Of a stretch of DNA of 64,000 bases, positions 33,361 through 41,607 are shown in pieces. The DNA is from CAZQVN01 sp964596775. GTDB taxonomy: Bacteria > Eisenbacteria > RBG-16-71-46 > JABDJR01 > JAWXBZ01. The stretch lies in NCBI GenBank assembly GCA_964596775.1, contig CAZQVN010000009.1, positions 33,802-97,801 of the forward strand. Reading direction: 5' to 3'. Each line of letters opens with the position of its first letter. Position 1 is the first letter of the stretch. Below the pieces are notes generated by a model. That model ran no database searches, was not told the origin of the DNA, and was given only the letters and a program-made list of their open reading frames with translations. The position numbers were made by a program, and so were the translations under genes.

Positions 33361-35517
33361 TCAGCGCAGGACCGCCACCTTGAGGACCCGCTCGCCGTCC
33401 ACGACGACGAGGTACAGCCCCGGGGCCACCGGCGCGCCGTCGGAACCGCGGCCGTTCCACCCCTCCGCCGCGGCGAAGGAGGCCACCGGCCGCCCCGCAA
33501 GGTCGGTCACCACTGCATTATCGGCCGGTCCCCCTCCCACCTTGACCACCCCGGCCCCGTCGTAGCGGAAGGGGTTCGGATAGAGATAGAGGCCGTCCAC
33601 CGACCCGCCGGGATTCGAGGCGCCCGGACGCAGCCGCGACGTTCCGATCCGCGTCTGGAAGAGGATGTCGCCGGTCTTCGGATCCACGGCCACATCGTAG
33701 ATGTCGTCGTCGATCAGGTCCGAGTTTCCGGTGGTGAAGACCGTGAAGCCGGTGCCGCCCCGGTTCAGGCGGAGCGCCCCGGATCCCGTGGCCACCCACT
33801 TGTTCCCTTTCCCGTCCACGGCCACGGCGCGGCCGCTCCGCGGCACGCCCCCCGTGGACAGCGGGTGCTGCTCGAACTTGATGTCGTCGCGGTAGCGGGA
33901 GAGATTGGCCGAAGTGAGGACCCACGCCTCCGTCCCCTCGAGCGCCAGGTCCACCACGGACGGCTCGGGCAGCTGCCGGGCCAGCGTCCAGGTGAACGCC
34001 CCGGGGTTGGCCGGCGTGCCGTTGGTGTTCACGATCTGCAGGCCGTTGTTCTCGTGACCGATCCACACCCGGTTGCCCGCCGCGGCGATCGTCCGCACGC
34101 TGTTCGAGCGGAGCGTTCCGCCGGTGCTGGTCACGGTGAGGTTCGCGAGTTCGGCGCCGTCCGGACCCAGCGCGTACACGCCGTTGGAGTTGCTGCCGAC
34201 CCAGAGGCGCCCGGCGCCGTCCTCGGTCATGGTCCACCCGTTCAGGGACGGCAGCGCGGCGGAGATCGTCGCGCCGTCGATCCACTGGGTGGGACACTCC
34301 GCCGGAGTCGGGCAGCAGCACTTGCCGACCCAGGCGCGGTTTCGGGAATCGGCGAACACGCTGAAGATGTCCGACGGGGCCAGGCCGTTCTGACCGTTCG
34401 GGAAGGACGTCCATGTTCCGTCCGTGGACAGGCGCATCACCCCCCCGAACGTGCCGACCCAGATCGTTCCGTTTCCGTCGGCGGTTACGGCCTGCCCGGG
34501 CACGCGGGACGGCGGCCCCGCGGCGGCAAACCGGGTCCATGACGTCGTGGGGCCGGCATCGCGCCGCGCCCACAGCCCGTTCGACGTGGCCGCGAAGAGA
34601 TTGTTGCCGAGCACCGGCAGCGCGACCGCCGAGCGGACATCCACGTCCTCGAGCCCGGTCCCGGTCCACGCGGAGCCGGTCCACTCGAACAGGCCGTAGC
34701 TGCAGCAGAGAAAGAGCCGCCCTTCGGAGTTGACGAGCCGCACCCTATCGCCGAGCCCCTGGTTGACCCGGAGCCCTCCGGCCGCCGGATCCCACTGGCT
34801 CGATGCCGGGTTCCAGCGGAAGACCCCGCCGGGCGCCGACGTGGCGGTGAACACGTCCTCCCCGACCCCCTCGATCGTCCGGCTGTCGAGAACGGACGCG
34901 CCGCCGCGCGCCCGCCAGCGCCCTCCGGAAAACTCCGCGGGGCCGGCGGCGGTGGCCGCCCAGATGTCCGATCCCCGCAGCCCGAAATCGCGGACGTCGA
35001 ACGAGGGAAACGCGCAGGACGACGGGTTGTCGCCGCAGCACCCCCGGTCGATGTCGTTGCAGATCTCGGTGCCGGCGCGGCGGATCGCAAACCCCGAGGC
35101 CGTGGCGATGTAGACGTCGCCGGCGAGGCAGGACACGCCGCGGATCACGTTGCTCGGTATCTCCTCGAAGCGGCGCCAGCGGTCCGACTCCGGGTCGAAG
35201 GTGGTGATGCCGCGGTTGGCCGACCCGAAATAGAGGAGGCCGGAATCGTCGCGGCAGACTCCGACCAGGTCCTGCGACGCCGGCCCGCCGGATATGCGGC
35301 GCGGGAACTGGCGGAATTCTCCCGTGGCGAGTTCGAAGCGGAGCGCCCCCCCCGTGGAGGACATCCAGAGAAACCCGCCGTCGGCGATGATGTCGGTCAG
35401 GTCGTTGGGATGGGCGTAGGTCGTCCACTCGTCGGCGGACGCGCCGGAAGCGAACAGCAGAATCGTCAACAGGAGAACCGGCGCGGGCAGGCCGCGCCTC
35501 GGCAGTGCGGATGTCAT
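33361..35517 (-). CDS. secreted two-component-regulator-propeller-like protein with FlgD-like C-terminus
   Basis: The protein has 718 residues. The ATG has GGAGG with 8-base spacing, and a Sec signal ends near ASA. Many repeats of the type GTIWVGTFGGVMRLSTDGTW and GRLWVGSNSNGVYAL form one or two beta-propellers like the sensor domains of hybrid histidine kinases, but no kinase follows. Cys pairs (CCGDNPSSC, CCCPTPAEC) suggest disulphides. It ends in a FlgD-like sorting domain (LYPNPF, GLYLVVVDG). Its place inside the polysaccharide operon suggests a surface protein made together with the glycan. Confidence 0.82.
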   Translation of the reverse strand: MTSALPRRGLPAPVLLLTILLFASGASADEWTTYAHPNDLTDIIADGGFLWMSSTGGALRFELATGEFRQFPRRISGGPASQDLVGVCRDDSGLLYFGSANRGITTFDPESDRWRRFEEIPSNVIRGVSCLAGDVYIATASGFAIRRAGTEICNDIDRGCCGDNPSSCAFPSFDVRDFGLRGSDIWAATAAGPAEFSGGRWRARGGASVLDSRTIEGVGEDVFTATSAPGGVFRWNPASSQWDPAAGGLRVNQGLGDRVRLVNSEGRLFLCCSYGLFEWTGSAWTGTGLEDVDVRSAVALPVLGNNLFAATSNGLWARRDAGPTTSWTRFAAAGPPSRVPGQAVTADGNGTIWVGTFGGVMRLSTDGTWTSFPNGQNGLAPSDIFSVFADSRNRAWVGKCCCPTPAECPTQWIDGATISAALPSLNGWTMTEDGAGRLWVGSNSNGVYALGPDGAELANLTVTSTGGTLRSNSVRTIAAAGNRVWIGHENNGLQIVNTNGTPANPGAFTWTLARQLPEPSVVDLALEGTEAWVLTSANLSRYRDDIKFEQHPLSTGGVPRSGRAVAVDGKGNKWVATGSGALRLNRGGTGFTVFTTGNSDLIDDDIYDVAVDPKTGDILFQTRIGTSRLRPGASNPGGSVDGLYLYPNPFRYDGAGVVKVGGGPADNAVVTDLAGRPVASFAAAEGWNGRGSDGAPVAPGLYLVVVDGERVLKVAVLR

Positions 35518-35598
35518 CGAAAAAGCCTCCTCGACCGGGAAGGGGTCACCAGTTTCGGTACACAGTCTCTGTGGAATGTCCCGATAGCGAAGAGCCGA

Positions 35599-37572
35599 TC
35601 AATGACTCCTTTTCAGCAGCGGAGCGTAGTGGCCGATTTCGGGTCCGGACCCGCCGCGCAGGCGGTCCGCCAGGTCGCGGACGACCGACTTGAGCGCGCG
35701 CTCGGACGGTCCGTCCGGCAGATCCAGGTGACCATCATACGGGGAGCGCCCCCCGTCAAACAATCCCGGCTCCCCGGGTGCGGCCACGAGGGCTTCCCGG
35801 CCCGCCAGGACCCGGAACAACCCGGGATAGCGGTCGAGAGACAGGCGGCGGAGCCACCCCTGCCCCCATCCGTCGGCGATCCACGTGCCCGCCGCCGGAT
35901 CCCGGCGCGGGCGGCGCCCGAAGACCGCCAGCACCACGAGGGAGACGAGAGCCGGCAGGCCGTAGAGGACAATGAGGAGGCCCGCCACCGAGCGCTGGAA
36001 CAGGCGGCCCGGGCCCCCCTCCTCCCGGCCGTCGATCCGGAGCACCTTTCTTCCCCCCACTTCAGCGACCCGGGCCCCGTGCGACAGCGCCTCGGACCAC
36101 GGGCCGGCGAGCTGCACCGTGATCCCGGCCGCCTGGAGCGACCGGGCCAGTGCGCCCGGACTCCCCGTCCAGTCCTCGAGCGCGGCCGTGGACAGGATGA
36201 CGTCGCTGATCCGCTCGTCCTCCAGCGCGCCCCGGAGCGCCTCCGGACGTTCCGCCGGCGGCAGGGGGACGCGCACGGGCTCGAACCCGTGCCGCGGATC
36301 CTTGCGCAGCGCCTGCGTCAACGATTCGACCCAGTGGTCGTCGCCGACCAGCGCGATCCGCCGGATGTTGAGGCGGCGTTCGCGCGCCGTCTCGAGCAGC
36401 CCGTAGACGACCCGGCGCTGCACCGTCATCAGGAGCAGGGCCAGGGGCCAGAACGACAGCACGATCAGGCGCGAGTAGGCGCGCGCGTAGAGCACGAACG
36501 TGGTGGCCAGGAGGATCAGGCAGGTGATCCCGAGCGCCCGGCCGATCCGGAACATCGTGTCCACCCAGTCGCCGGGGCGATCGTCCCTGTACAGGCCGTT
36601 CATCACGAAGGAGGAGAAGGCCACGATGTTCGTGGTGACGAGGAACGACGCGTAGAGCGACAGCGGAAACAGCGGTTTCTCGAAAACGTGGGCCATCCCC
36701 TGGCGGAAGAAATACGCCGCGAGGAACGCCAGATTGATGGCCAGGAGGTCGGTGAGCGCGAGCATCCCGGCCTTGAGGCCCCGGCGGTGGCGGCGGACGA
36801 GATAGAGCGCCGCGCTCCACTTTTCCCAGAAGCGCAGGAAGCTTCCGGCATGGAACCGCGCGGCCTTCGAGAACCCGCGCGCCGAGGCGCGGCGGAACCC
36901 GTGCGTCATCACCGAGTCGGGCACGTACCACACGCCCCAGCCGCGGCGGTGCATCCGCGTGCACCAGTCCACGTCCTCGAAGTACATGAAGTAGCGCTCG
37001 TCCATCGGCCCGACCTCGTCGAGCGCCTCCCGCCGCACCATCATGCAGGCGCCGGCCACCCAGTCCACGTCCCGCGGCGTCCGGTGGTCGTAGTCGAGCA
37101 TCAGGTGATCGCGGATCGGGGTGCTGTCCGGAAACAGCTTCCCGAGAAACGTGCGCCGCAGCAGGATGGTCATGAACGTGTAGGAGCGGCGGCAGGTGTA
37201 CTGCAGCGAGCCGTCCGGATTGTGCAGCCGCGACGCGCAGAGGCCGGCCTGCGGGTTCGCTTCGAGAAACTCGCGGAGACGGTCGATGCTTCCGGCGTGA
37301 ACTTCGATGTCGGGATTGAGCAGGAGAAGAAAGTCGCCCCGGGCCTCGGCGAGCCCCTGGTTGACGCCACCGGCGAAACCGGTGTTGGCCCCGCTCTCGA
37401 TCAGGCGGACATGCGGATAGGCCGCGCGAACGCGTTCCACACTGTCGTCCCTGGAATCGTTGTCGACGACAATCGCTTCCCAGGGCCCCCCGGGAGGGTT
37501 CTCCGCAAGGCTGTCGAGAAGCCGGCAGAGATCACCGGGGGTTCGATAATTGACGATGATGATGGATATCAT
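35599..37572 (-). CDS. GT2 glycosyltransferase fused to a degenerate WbaP-like membrane sugar-transferase
   Basis: The protein has 657 residues and is the first gene of the polysaccharide operon. Residues 1-250 are a GT2 domain of rhamnosyltransferase type (IIIVNYRTPGDLCRLL, VDNDSRDDSVE, NPDIEV, FMYFEDVDWCTRMHRRG). Four or five membrane helices follow (about 270-400), then a CoA-binding-3-like domain. A final helix plus a short region resembles the PglC/WbaP phosphoglycosyltransferase core. The catalytic Asp-Glu pair (DELPQL in the family) reads D580-R581 (SLDRYPGLFRVL), and about 50 residues of the usual core are missing. So the GT2 half is probably active and the initiating-transferase half is not. 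Confidence 0.82.
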   Translation of the reverse strand: MISIIIVNYRTPGDLCRLLDSLAENPPGGPWEAIVVDNDSRDDSVERVRAAYPHVRLIESGANTGFAGGVNQGLAEARGDFLLLLNPDIEVHAGSIDRLREFLEANPQAGLCASRLHNPDGSLQYTCRRSYTFMTILLRRTFLGKLFPDSTPIRDHLMLDYDHRTPRDVDWVAGACMMVRREALDEVGPMDERYFMYFEDVDWCTRMHRRGWGVWYVPDSVMTHGFRRASARGFSKAARFHAGSFLRFWEKWSAALYLVRRHRRGLKAGMLALTDLLAINLAFLAAYFFRQGMAHVFEKPLFPLSLYASFLVTTNIVAFSSFVMNGLYRDDRPGDWVDTMFRIGRALGITCLILLATTFVLYARAYSRLIVLSFWPLALLLMTVQRRVVYGLLETARERRLNIRRIALVGDDHWVESLTQALRKDPRHGFEPVRVPLPPAERPEALRGALEDERISDVILSTAALEDWTGSPGALARSLQAAGITVQLAGPWSEALSHGARVAEVGGRKVLRIDGREEGGPGRLFQRSVAGLLIVLYGLPALVSLVVLAVFGRRPRRDPAAGTWIADGWGQGWLRRLSLDRYPGLFRVLAGREALVAAPGEPGLFDGGRSPYDGHLDLPDGPSERALKSVVRDLADRLRGGSGPEIGHYAPLLKRSH

Positions 37573-37704
37573 GGATTATTGTATAAAGATAGCACGTCGG
37601 ATTGAAATCGTTCGAGTCGAAACTGCAGCTTCGACCCGACCCATCGGGCGACCTCCGGGCCGGCCACCACCGGTGGGTGAAAAGACCAACCGAAAGGATC
37701 CCGC
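37573..37704. promoter_or_regulatory. divergent promoter region of the polysaccharide operon and the aminotransferase operon
   Basis: This 132-base spacer separates divergent genes. On the minus strand TATACAAT ends only a few bases before the ATG at 37572, with no SD in between, which would fit a leaderless transcript. An imperfect inverted repeat (gtcgaa/ttcgac, spacer 8) lies near 37613-37632. No strong -35 is seen for either side. Confidence 0.3.
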
Positions 37705-39048
37705 ATGGCCGGAGACAACCAGAACGAACCGCACGTCCACCTGAACCTCAACATCCGCGGCATGAAACCCTCCCCGACCGTGGCCATCAACGAACGATCC
37801 AACGAACTCCGAAAACAGGGGCGCCGCGTCTACAAGCTGGGCCTCGGACAGTCGCCGTTCCCGGTGCCGGTGTCCGTGGTGGACGCCCTCCGGTTCAACG
37901 CCGGGTGCAAGGACTACCTGGCGGTCAAGGGTCTTCCCGAGCTGCGCCGGTCGGTGGCCGACTACTACCGCCGCCTCGAAGGCACGGCCATGACCGACGA
38001 GGACGTGTTGATCGGCCCGGGCTCGAAGGAGCTGATGTTCCTGCTCCAGATCGTCTACTACGGCGACCTCGTCATCCCCTCCCCGGCCTGGGTGTCGTAC
38101 GCGCCGCAGGCCCAGATCGTCGGCCGGCGGGTATCCTTCCTGCACACGCGGGCGGAAGACGGGTGGAAGCTCGATCCGCAACAGCTGTCCTCGTTCTGCG
38201 CCGAGGATCCGGAGCGTCCGCGCATCCTCATCCTCAACTACCCGAGCAACCCGACGGGCGGAACGTATTCGCCAGGGGAACTGCAGGAGATCGCGGAAGT
38301 GGCCCGCCGCCACCGGGTCGTCCTGCTCTCCGACGAGATCTACGGCGAACTCCATCACACCGGGCAGCACGTGTCGGTGGCCCGCTACTACCCCGAGGGG
38401 ACGATCATCTCCGGAGGGCTTTCCAAGTGGTGCGGGGCGGGAGGGTGGCGGCTCGGCTGCTTCCTCTTTCCCCCGTCGATGCGCTGGCTGCAGGACGCCA
38501 TGGCCGCGGTGGCCAGCGAAACGTTCACCTCGACGAGCGCGCCGATCCAGTTCGCGGCGGTGACCGCCTTCGAGGGAGGCCTGCGCATCGAGCGCTACCT
38601 GTGGTGCGTGCGGAAAATCCTGGCCGCGCTCGGAACGGCGTCGGTGGCCATCCTCCGCGAGGCCGACGTCCGGGTCAACGAACCGGCCGGCGGCTTCTAT
38701 CTCTTTCCCGACTTCACGCCGTGGGCCGGGGAGCTCAAGGCCCGCGGCATCACCACGAGCGCCCAGCTCTGCGACCGGCTGCTCGAGGAAACCGGCGTGG
38801 CCATCCTGCCCGGGGCCGACTTCGGACGCCCGCCGGGTGAGCTCACCGCCCGCCTGTCCTACGTGGACTTCGACGGGGCCCGGGCGCTGGGCGCGGTGGA
38901 AACGATGCAGCGGGAGGCGCGGCTCGACGACGCGTTCGTGGAAACCTACTGCGCCCCGGTGCTCGCCGCGCTGCGCGCCGTCGGCGCCTGGCTTCGGGAT
39001 CCGGCCGCGGCGGCGGCTCGGCCGGCGGCCCGGGCGGAGGCCCATTGA
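37705..39048 (+). CDS. class I/II PLP-dependent aminotransferase
   Basis: The protein has 447 residues. It shows the aspartate-aminotransferase fold type I: LNYPSNPTGGTY with the conserved Asn, SDEIYGELH with the Asp that contacts the PLP pyridine, and the Schiff-base Lys in ISGGLSKWCGAGGWRLG. The substrate cannot be read from sequence. The TTG of the next gene overlaps its stop (TTGA), so the aminotransferase and a dicarboxylate/amino-acid symporter are cotranscribed, hinting at an acidic amino acid substrate. The C-terminal 20 residues are Ala/Arg-rich. Confidence 0.9.
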   Translation: MAGDNQNEPHVHLNLNIRGMKPSPTVAINERSNELRKQGRRVYKLGLGQSPFPVPVSVVDALRFNAGCKDYLAVKGLPELRRSVADYYRRLEGTAMTDEDVLIGPGSKELMFLLQIVYYGDLVIPSPAWVSYAPQAQIVGRRVSFLHTRAEDGWKLDPQQLSSFCAEDPERPRILILNYPSNPTGGTYSPGELQEIAEVARRHRVVLLSDEIYGELHHTGQHVSVARYYPEGTIISGGLSKWCGAGGWRLGCFLFPPSMRWLQDAMAAVASETFTSTSAPIQFAAVTAFEGGLRIERYLWCVRKILAALGTASVAILREADVRVNEPAGGFYLFPDFTPWAGELKARGITTSAQLCDRLLEETGVAILPGADFGRPPGELTARLSYVDFDGARALGAVETMQREARLDDAFVETYCAPVLAALRAVGAWLRDPAAAAARPAARAEAH

Positions 39049-40328
39049 CCGCCCCGAAGGGGCGGGCCTGGCTTCTTCCGGTCCTCATGCTCTCGGGCGC
39101 CGTCCTCGGAATGACCGTCGGGGGCGTGCTCGGCAGCCGCTGGAAGGATCCCGCCCTCGAACCCCTCGTCCTGACGATGCGCTTCATGGGCACGTTCTTC
39201 CTGTCGCTTCTCAAGGCGATGATCATTCCGCTCGTCGTGACGAGCATCGTCACCGCCATCAACCGCATGGGCGACCTCCGGCCGGTGGCGCGGGTCGCCG
39301 GGTTCACCGGCCTGACGTTCCTGTTCACCACGTTCGCCGCGGTGGTCACCGGGATCATCATCGTCAACATCGTCCACCCCGGCGGGCGCGGGATCACCGC
39401 CTCCGCTTCGGCCGTCGACCTTCCGGGCGCGGTCACCAGCGGTCAGTCCACCGCCCAGTCCGTGTACGACATCGTCTCCGGCATGTTCCCGGCCAACCTG
39501 TTCGAGGCCGCCGCAAACAACAACATCCTCGGCCTCATCGTGTTCAGCCTGATCTTCGGTGTGGCCCTGTCGATGATCGGCGAGAGGAAGGAGCCGCTGT
39601 TCCGGGTTCTCGACTCCGCCAACGAGGCGCTGTTCACGCTCGTGCGCTGGATCGTCTGGCTCGCGCCGATCGGCATCCTCGGGCTGGTGGCCGACCGCCT
39701 CGGCAAGGCCGGCGGCGGCGAAGCGGTGTGGGGCGAACTCCACCGCCTTGCCTGGTACGCCGCCGCGGTGCTGATCGGGCTGGCCATCCACGCGCTGTTC
39801 ACGCTGCCGCTGCTGCTCAAGATCATGGGGCGCCGCAATCCGCTGCGCTACGCCGCGAACATGGGCGACGCCGCCATCGTGGCGTTCGGCACCGCGTCGT
39901 CGGCGGCCACGATGGCGGTCACGCTCCGCTGCGCCGTGGAAAAGAACAAGGTGTCGGAGCGGGCCGCCGAGTTCGTGATCCCGATCGGCACGACGGTGAA
40001 CATGGACGGCACCGCGCTGTACGAGGCGGTGGCGGTGATCTTCATCGCCCAGACCATGGGTCTCGACCTGAGCGTCACCCAGCAGATCCTCGTTGCGGTG
40101 ACGGCCACGCTCGCGGCCATCGGCGCGGCGGCCATACCCGAGGCCGGACTCGTCACGATGGTGATCGTCCTCCATGCCGTGGGGCTGCCCGCGGAGGGGA
40201 TCGGACTGCTGCTGTCGATCGACTGGATTCTCGACCGCTTCCGGACGACCGTGAACGTGTGGGGCGACTCCGTGGTGGCGGCGGTGGTGGATCAGCGGAT
40301 CGGCGGAGAATCCGGAACGACGGGATGA
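39045..40328 (+). CDS. dicarboxylate/amino acid:cation symporter (DAACS family)
   Basis: The protein has 427 residues and starts with TTG, with GGAGG 5 bases upstream, overlapping the aminotransferase stop. Hallmarks are FLSLLKAMIIPLVVTSIV near the front, the serine-rich FGTASSAATMAVTLRC hairpin, the PIGTTVNMDGTALYE signature, and a late RFRTTVNVWGDSV. It imports glutamate, aspartate or C4-dicarboxylates with Na+ or H+. It ends 9 bases before the convergent EAL-HDOD gene; a 14-bp palindrome (40333-40346) covers the junction. Confidence 0.93.
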   Translation: MTAPKGRAWLLPVLMLSGAVLGMTVGGVLGSRWKDPALEPLVLTMRFMGTFFLSLLKAMIIPLVVTSIVTAINRMGDLRPVARVAGFTGLTFLFTTFAAVVTGIIIVNIVHPGGRGITASASAVDLPGAVTSGQSTAQSVYDIVSGMFPANLFEAAANNNILGLIVFSLIFGVALSMIGERKEPLFRVLDSANEALFTLVRWIVWLAPIGILGLVADRLGKAGGGEAVWGELHRLAWYAAAVLIGLAIHALFTLPLLLKIMGRRNPLRYAANMGDAAIVAFGTASSAATMAVTLRCAVEKNKVSERAAEFVIPIGTTVNMDGTALYEAVAVIFIAQTMGLDLSVTQQILVAVTATLAAIGAAAIPEAGLVTMVIVLHAVGLPAEGIGLLLSIDWILDRFRTTVNVWGDSVVAAVVDQRIGGESGTTG

Positions 40329-40337
40329 ACCGGCCGC

Positions 40338-41549
40338 CTAGGCGGCGCGGGGAACGCTTCCGGCCCAGTCCATCGAGCTGATGAGAGCCTCGGGAATCTC
40401 GTTCTCGTCGATGTTCATCTTCCGGCAGAGTTCCGCGAGAACGGGCCAGTCGCCCCGTTCCCCGGCCTTGACCACGGCCAGGATGCCGCCGAGCGGGGTG
40501 TCCTTTTCGAGCAGGGCCGCCTTGAGGTCCGGAGCGAGGGGGATGTCTTCGAGGACCTTCTCCATCGGTTGATCGGTGAGGGCGTCGATCGTCGAGAGCA
40601 GTCCGAGCAGGAACAGGTCCTCGCGGGGGGTCGAGACGCCCGCGGCGAGGCCGAGCAGCTCGCAGCAGCGCGCCCGGACCAGCGACGACGTGAGGAGTTC
40701 GGACGGCTTGTCGTCCGCGAGCCCGATCATCGCCAGGAGCGAGGCCCACTGCCGGACATTGTCCCGCCCGAGCAGCATGAGCGCGTGGCGCACCGAGGTC
40801 ACCTCGGTGCGGAGCCCGAAGAACGCCGAGTTCAGCAGGCGGAGCAGCCGGACGGTCAGCGACACGTCCTGCCGGATGATCGGCTCGAGCTTCGTGTGAT
40901 CGAGGTCGGGCCGGTTCACCTCGTGGAGAAAACGCAGGTAGTTCTGCTTGAGCACCGGGATGCTCCGGCGGGAGATCATCTCCGGCCGGCAGAAGAAGTA
41001 GCCCTGGAACCAGGTGTACCCCAGCTCCACGGCTTCGCGGAACTCGTCGTGGGTTTCGACCTTTTCGGCCAGGAGCTCGATGCCGCGGGGGCGGTACAGC
41101 CCGGCCAGCCTCTTTCGTTCGGCGGTGGTGGTGGTCATCATGTCCACCTTGATGATGTCGGCCACGTCGATGAGCGGCGAGGAATCCGCGCGCTCGAAGT
41201 CGTCGAGCGCGATCCGGTAGCCCGACGCGCGGAGGGCGCGGCAGGCGGCGAGGACGTCGTCGTCCGGTTCCACCGATTCGAGGATTTCCGCCACGGCGAG
41301 CGTGTTCGGCAGGATCCGGATGACCCCCTGGAGAAGCGCCGTCCGCGGCAGGTTGATGAACGCCTTGCGCCCGGCGGTCAGCCGGTCGAGCCCGAAACCG
41401 TCCAGGCTTTCCGAAATGACCCGGAGCGTGGCCGCGTCGCCGTCGCCGGCCATGAAGAAGTTTTCCGGCCCCGAGCGGAACAGGATCTCGTAGCCGTGGA
41501 CGTTCCTCTTCCCGTCGAAAATCGGCTGTCGGGCTATGAACCGGTCCAT
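40338..41549 (-). CDS. EAL-HDOD (YuxH-like) signalling protein with degenerate EAL site
   Basis: The protein has 403 residues. The N-terminal part (about 1-200) is an EAL domain beginning FIARQPIFDGKRNVHGYEILFR, as in YuxH/CdgJ proteins. The EAL signature itself reads EILES, and the DDFGTG loop reads DDFERADSS, so c-di-GMP hydrolysis is unlikely. The C-terminal HDOD domain (about 205-400) contains QDVSLTVRLLRLLNSAFFG. Relatives act as non-catalytic regulators of motility or signalling. It is a single gene, converging on the symporter operon. Confidence 0.88.
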   Translation of the reverse strand: MDRFIARQPIFDGKRNVHGYEILFRSGPENFFMAGDGDAATLRVISESLDGFGLDRLTAGRKAFINLPRTALLQGVIRILPNTLAVAEILESVEPDDDVLAACRALRASGYRIALDDFERADSSPLIDVADIIKVDMMTTTTAERKRLAGLYRPRGIELLAEKVETHDEFREAVELGYTWFQGYFFCRPEMISRRSIPVLKQNYLRFLHEVNRPDLDHTKLEPIIRQDVSLTVRLLRLLNSAFFGLRTEVTSVRHALMLLGRDNVRQWASLLAMIGLADDKPSELLTSSLVRARCCELLGLAAGVSTPREDLFLLGLLSTIDALTDQPMEKVLEDIPLAPDLKAALLEKDTPLGGILAVVKAGERGDWPVLAELCRKMNIDENEIPEALISSMDWAGSVPRAA

Positions 41550-41607
41550 TCAGCAGTTATCGGAACCGTGCCGCTACTTCCCCACGGATAAATGAAGCGG
41601 CCCGGAA

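Noticed and set aside
40333..40346. 14-bp palindrome at a convergent gene end as a terminator
   Set aside because: It has no loop and no T-run and includes a stop codon; it is too weak to call separately.
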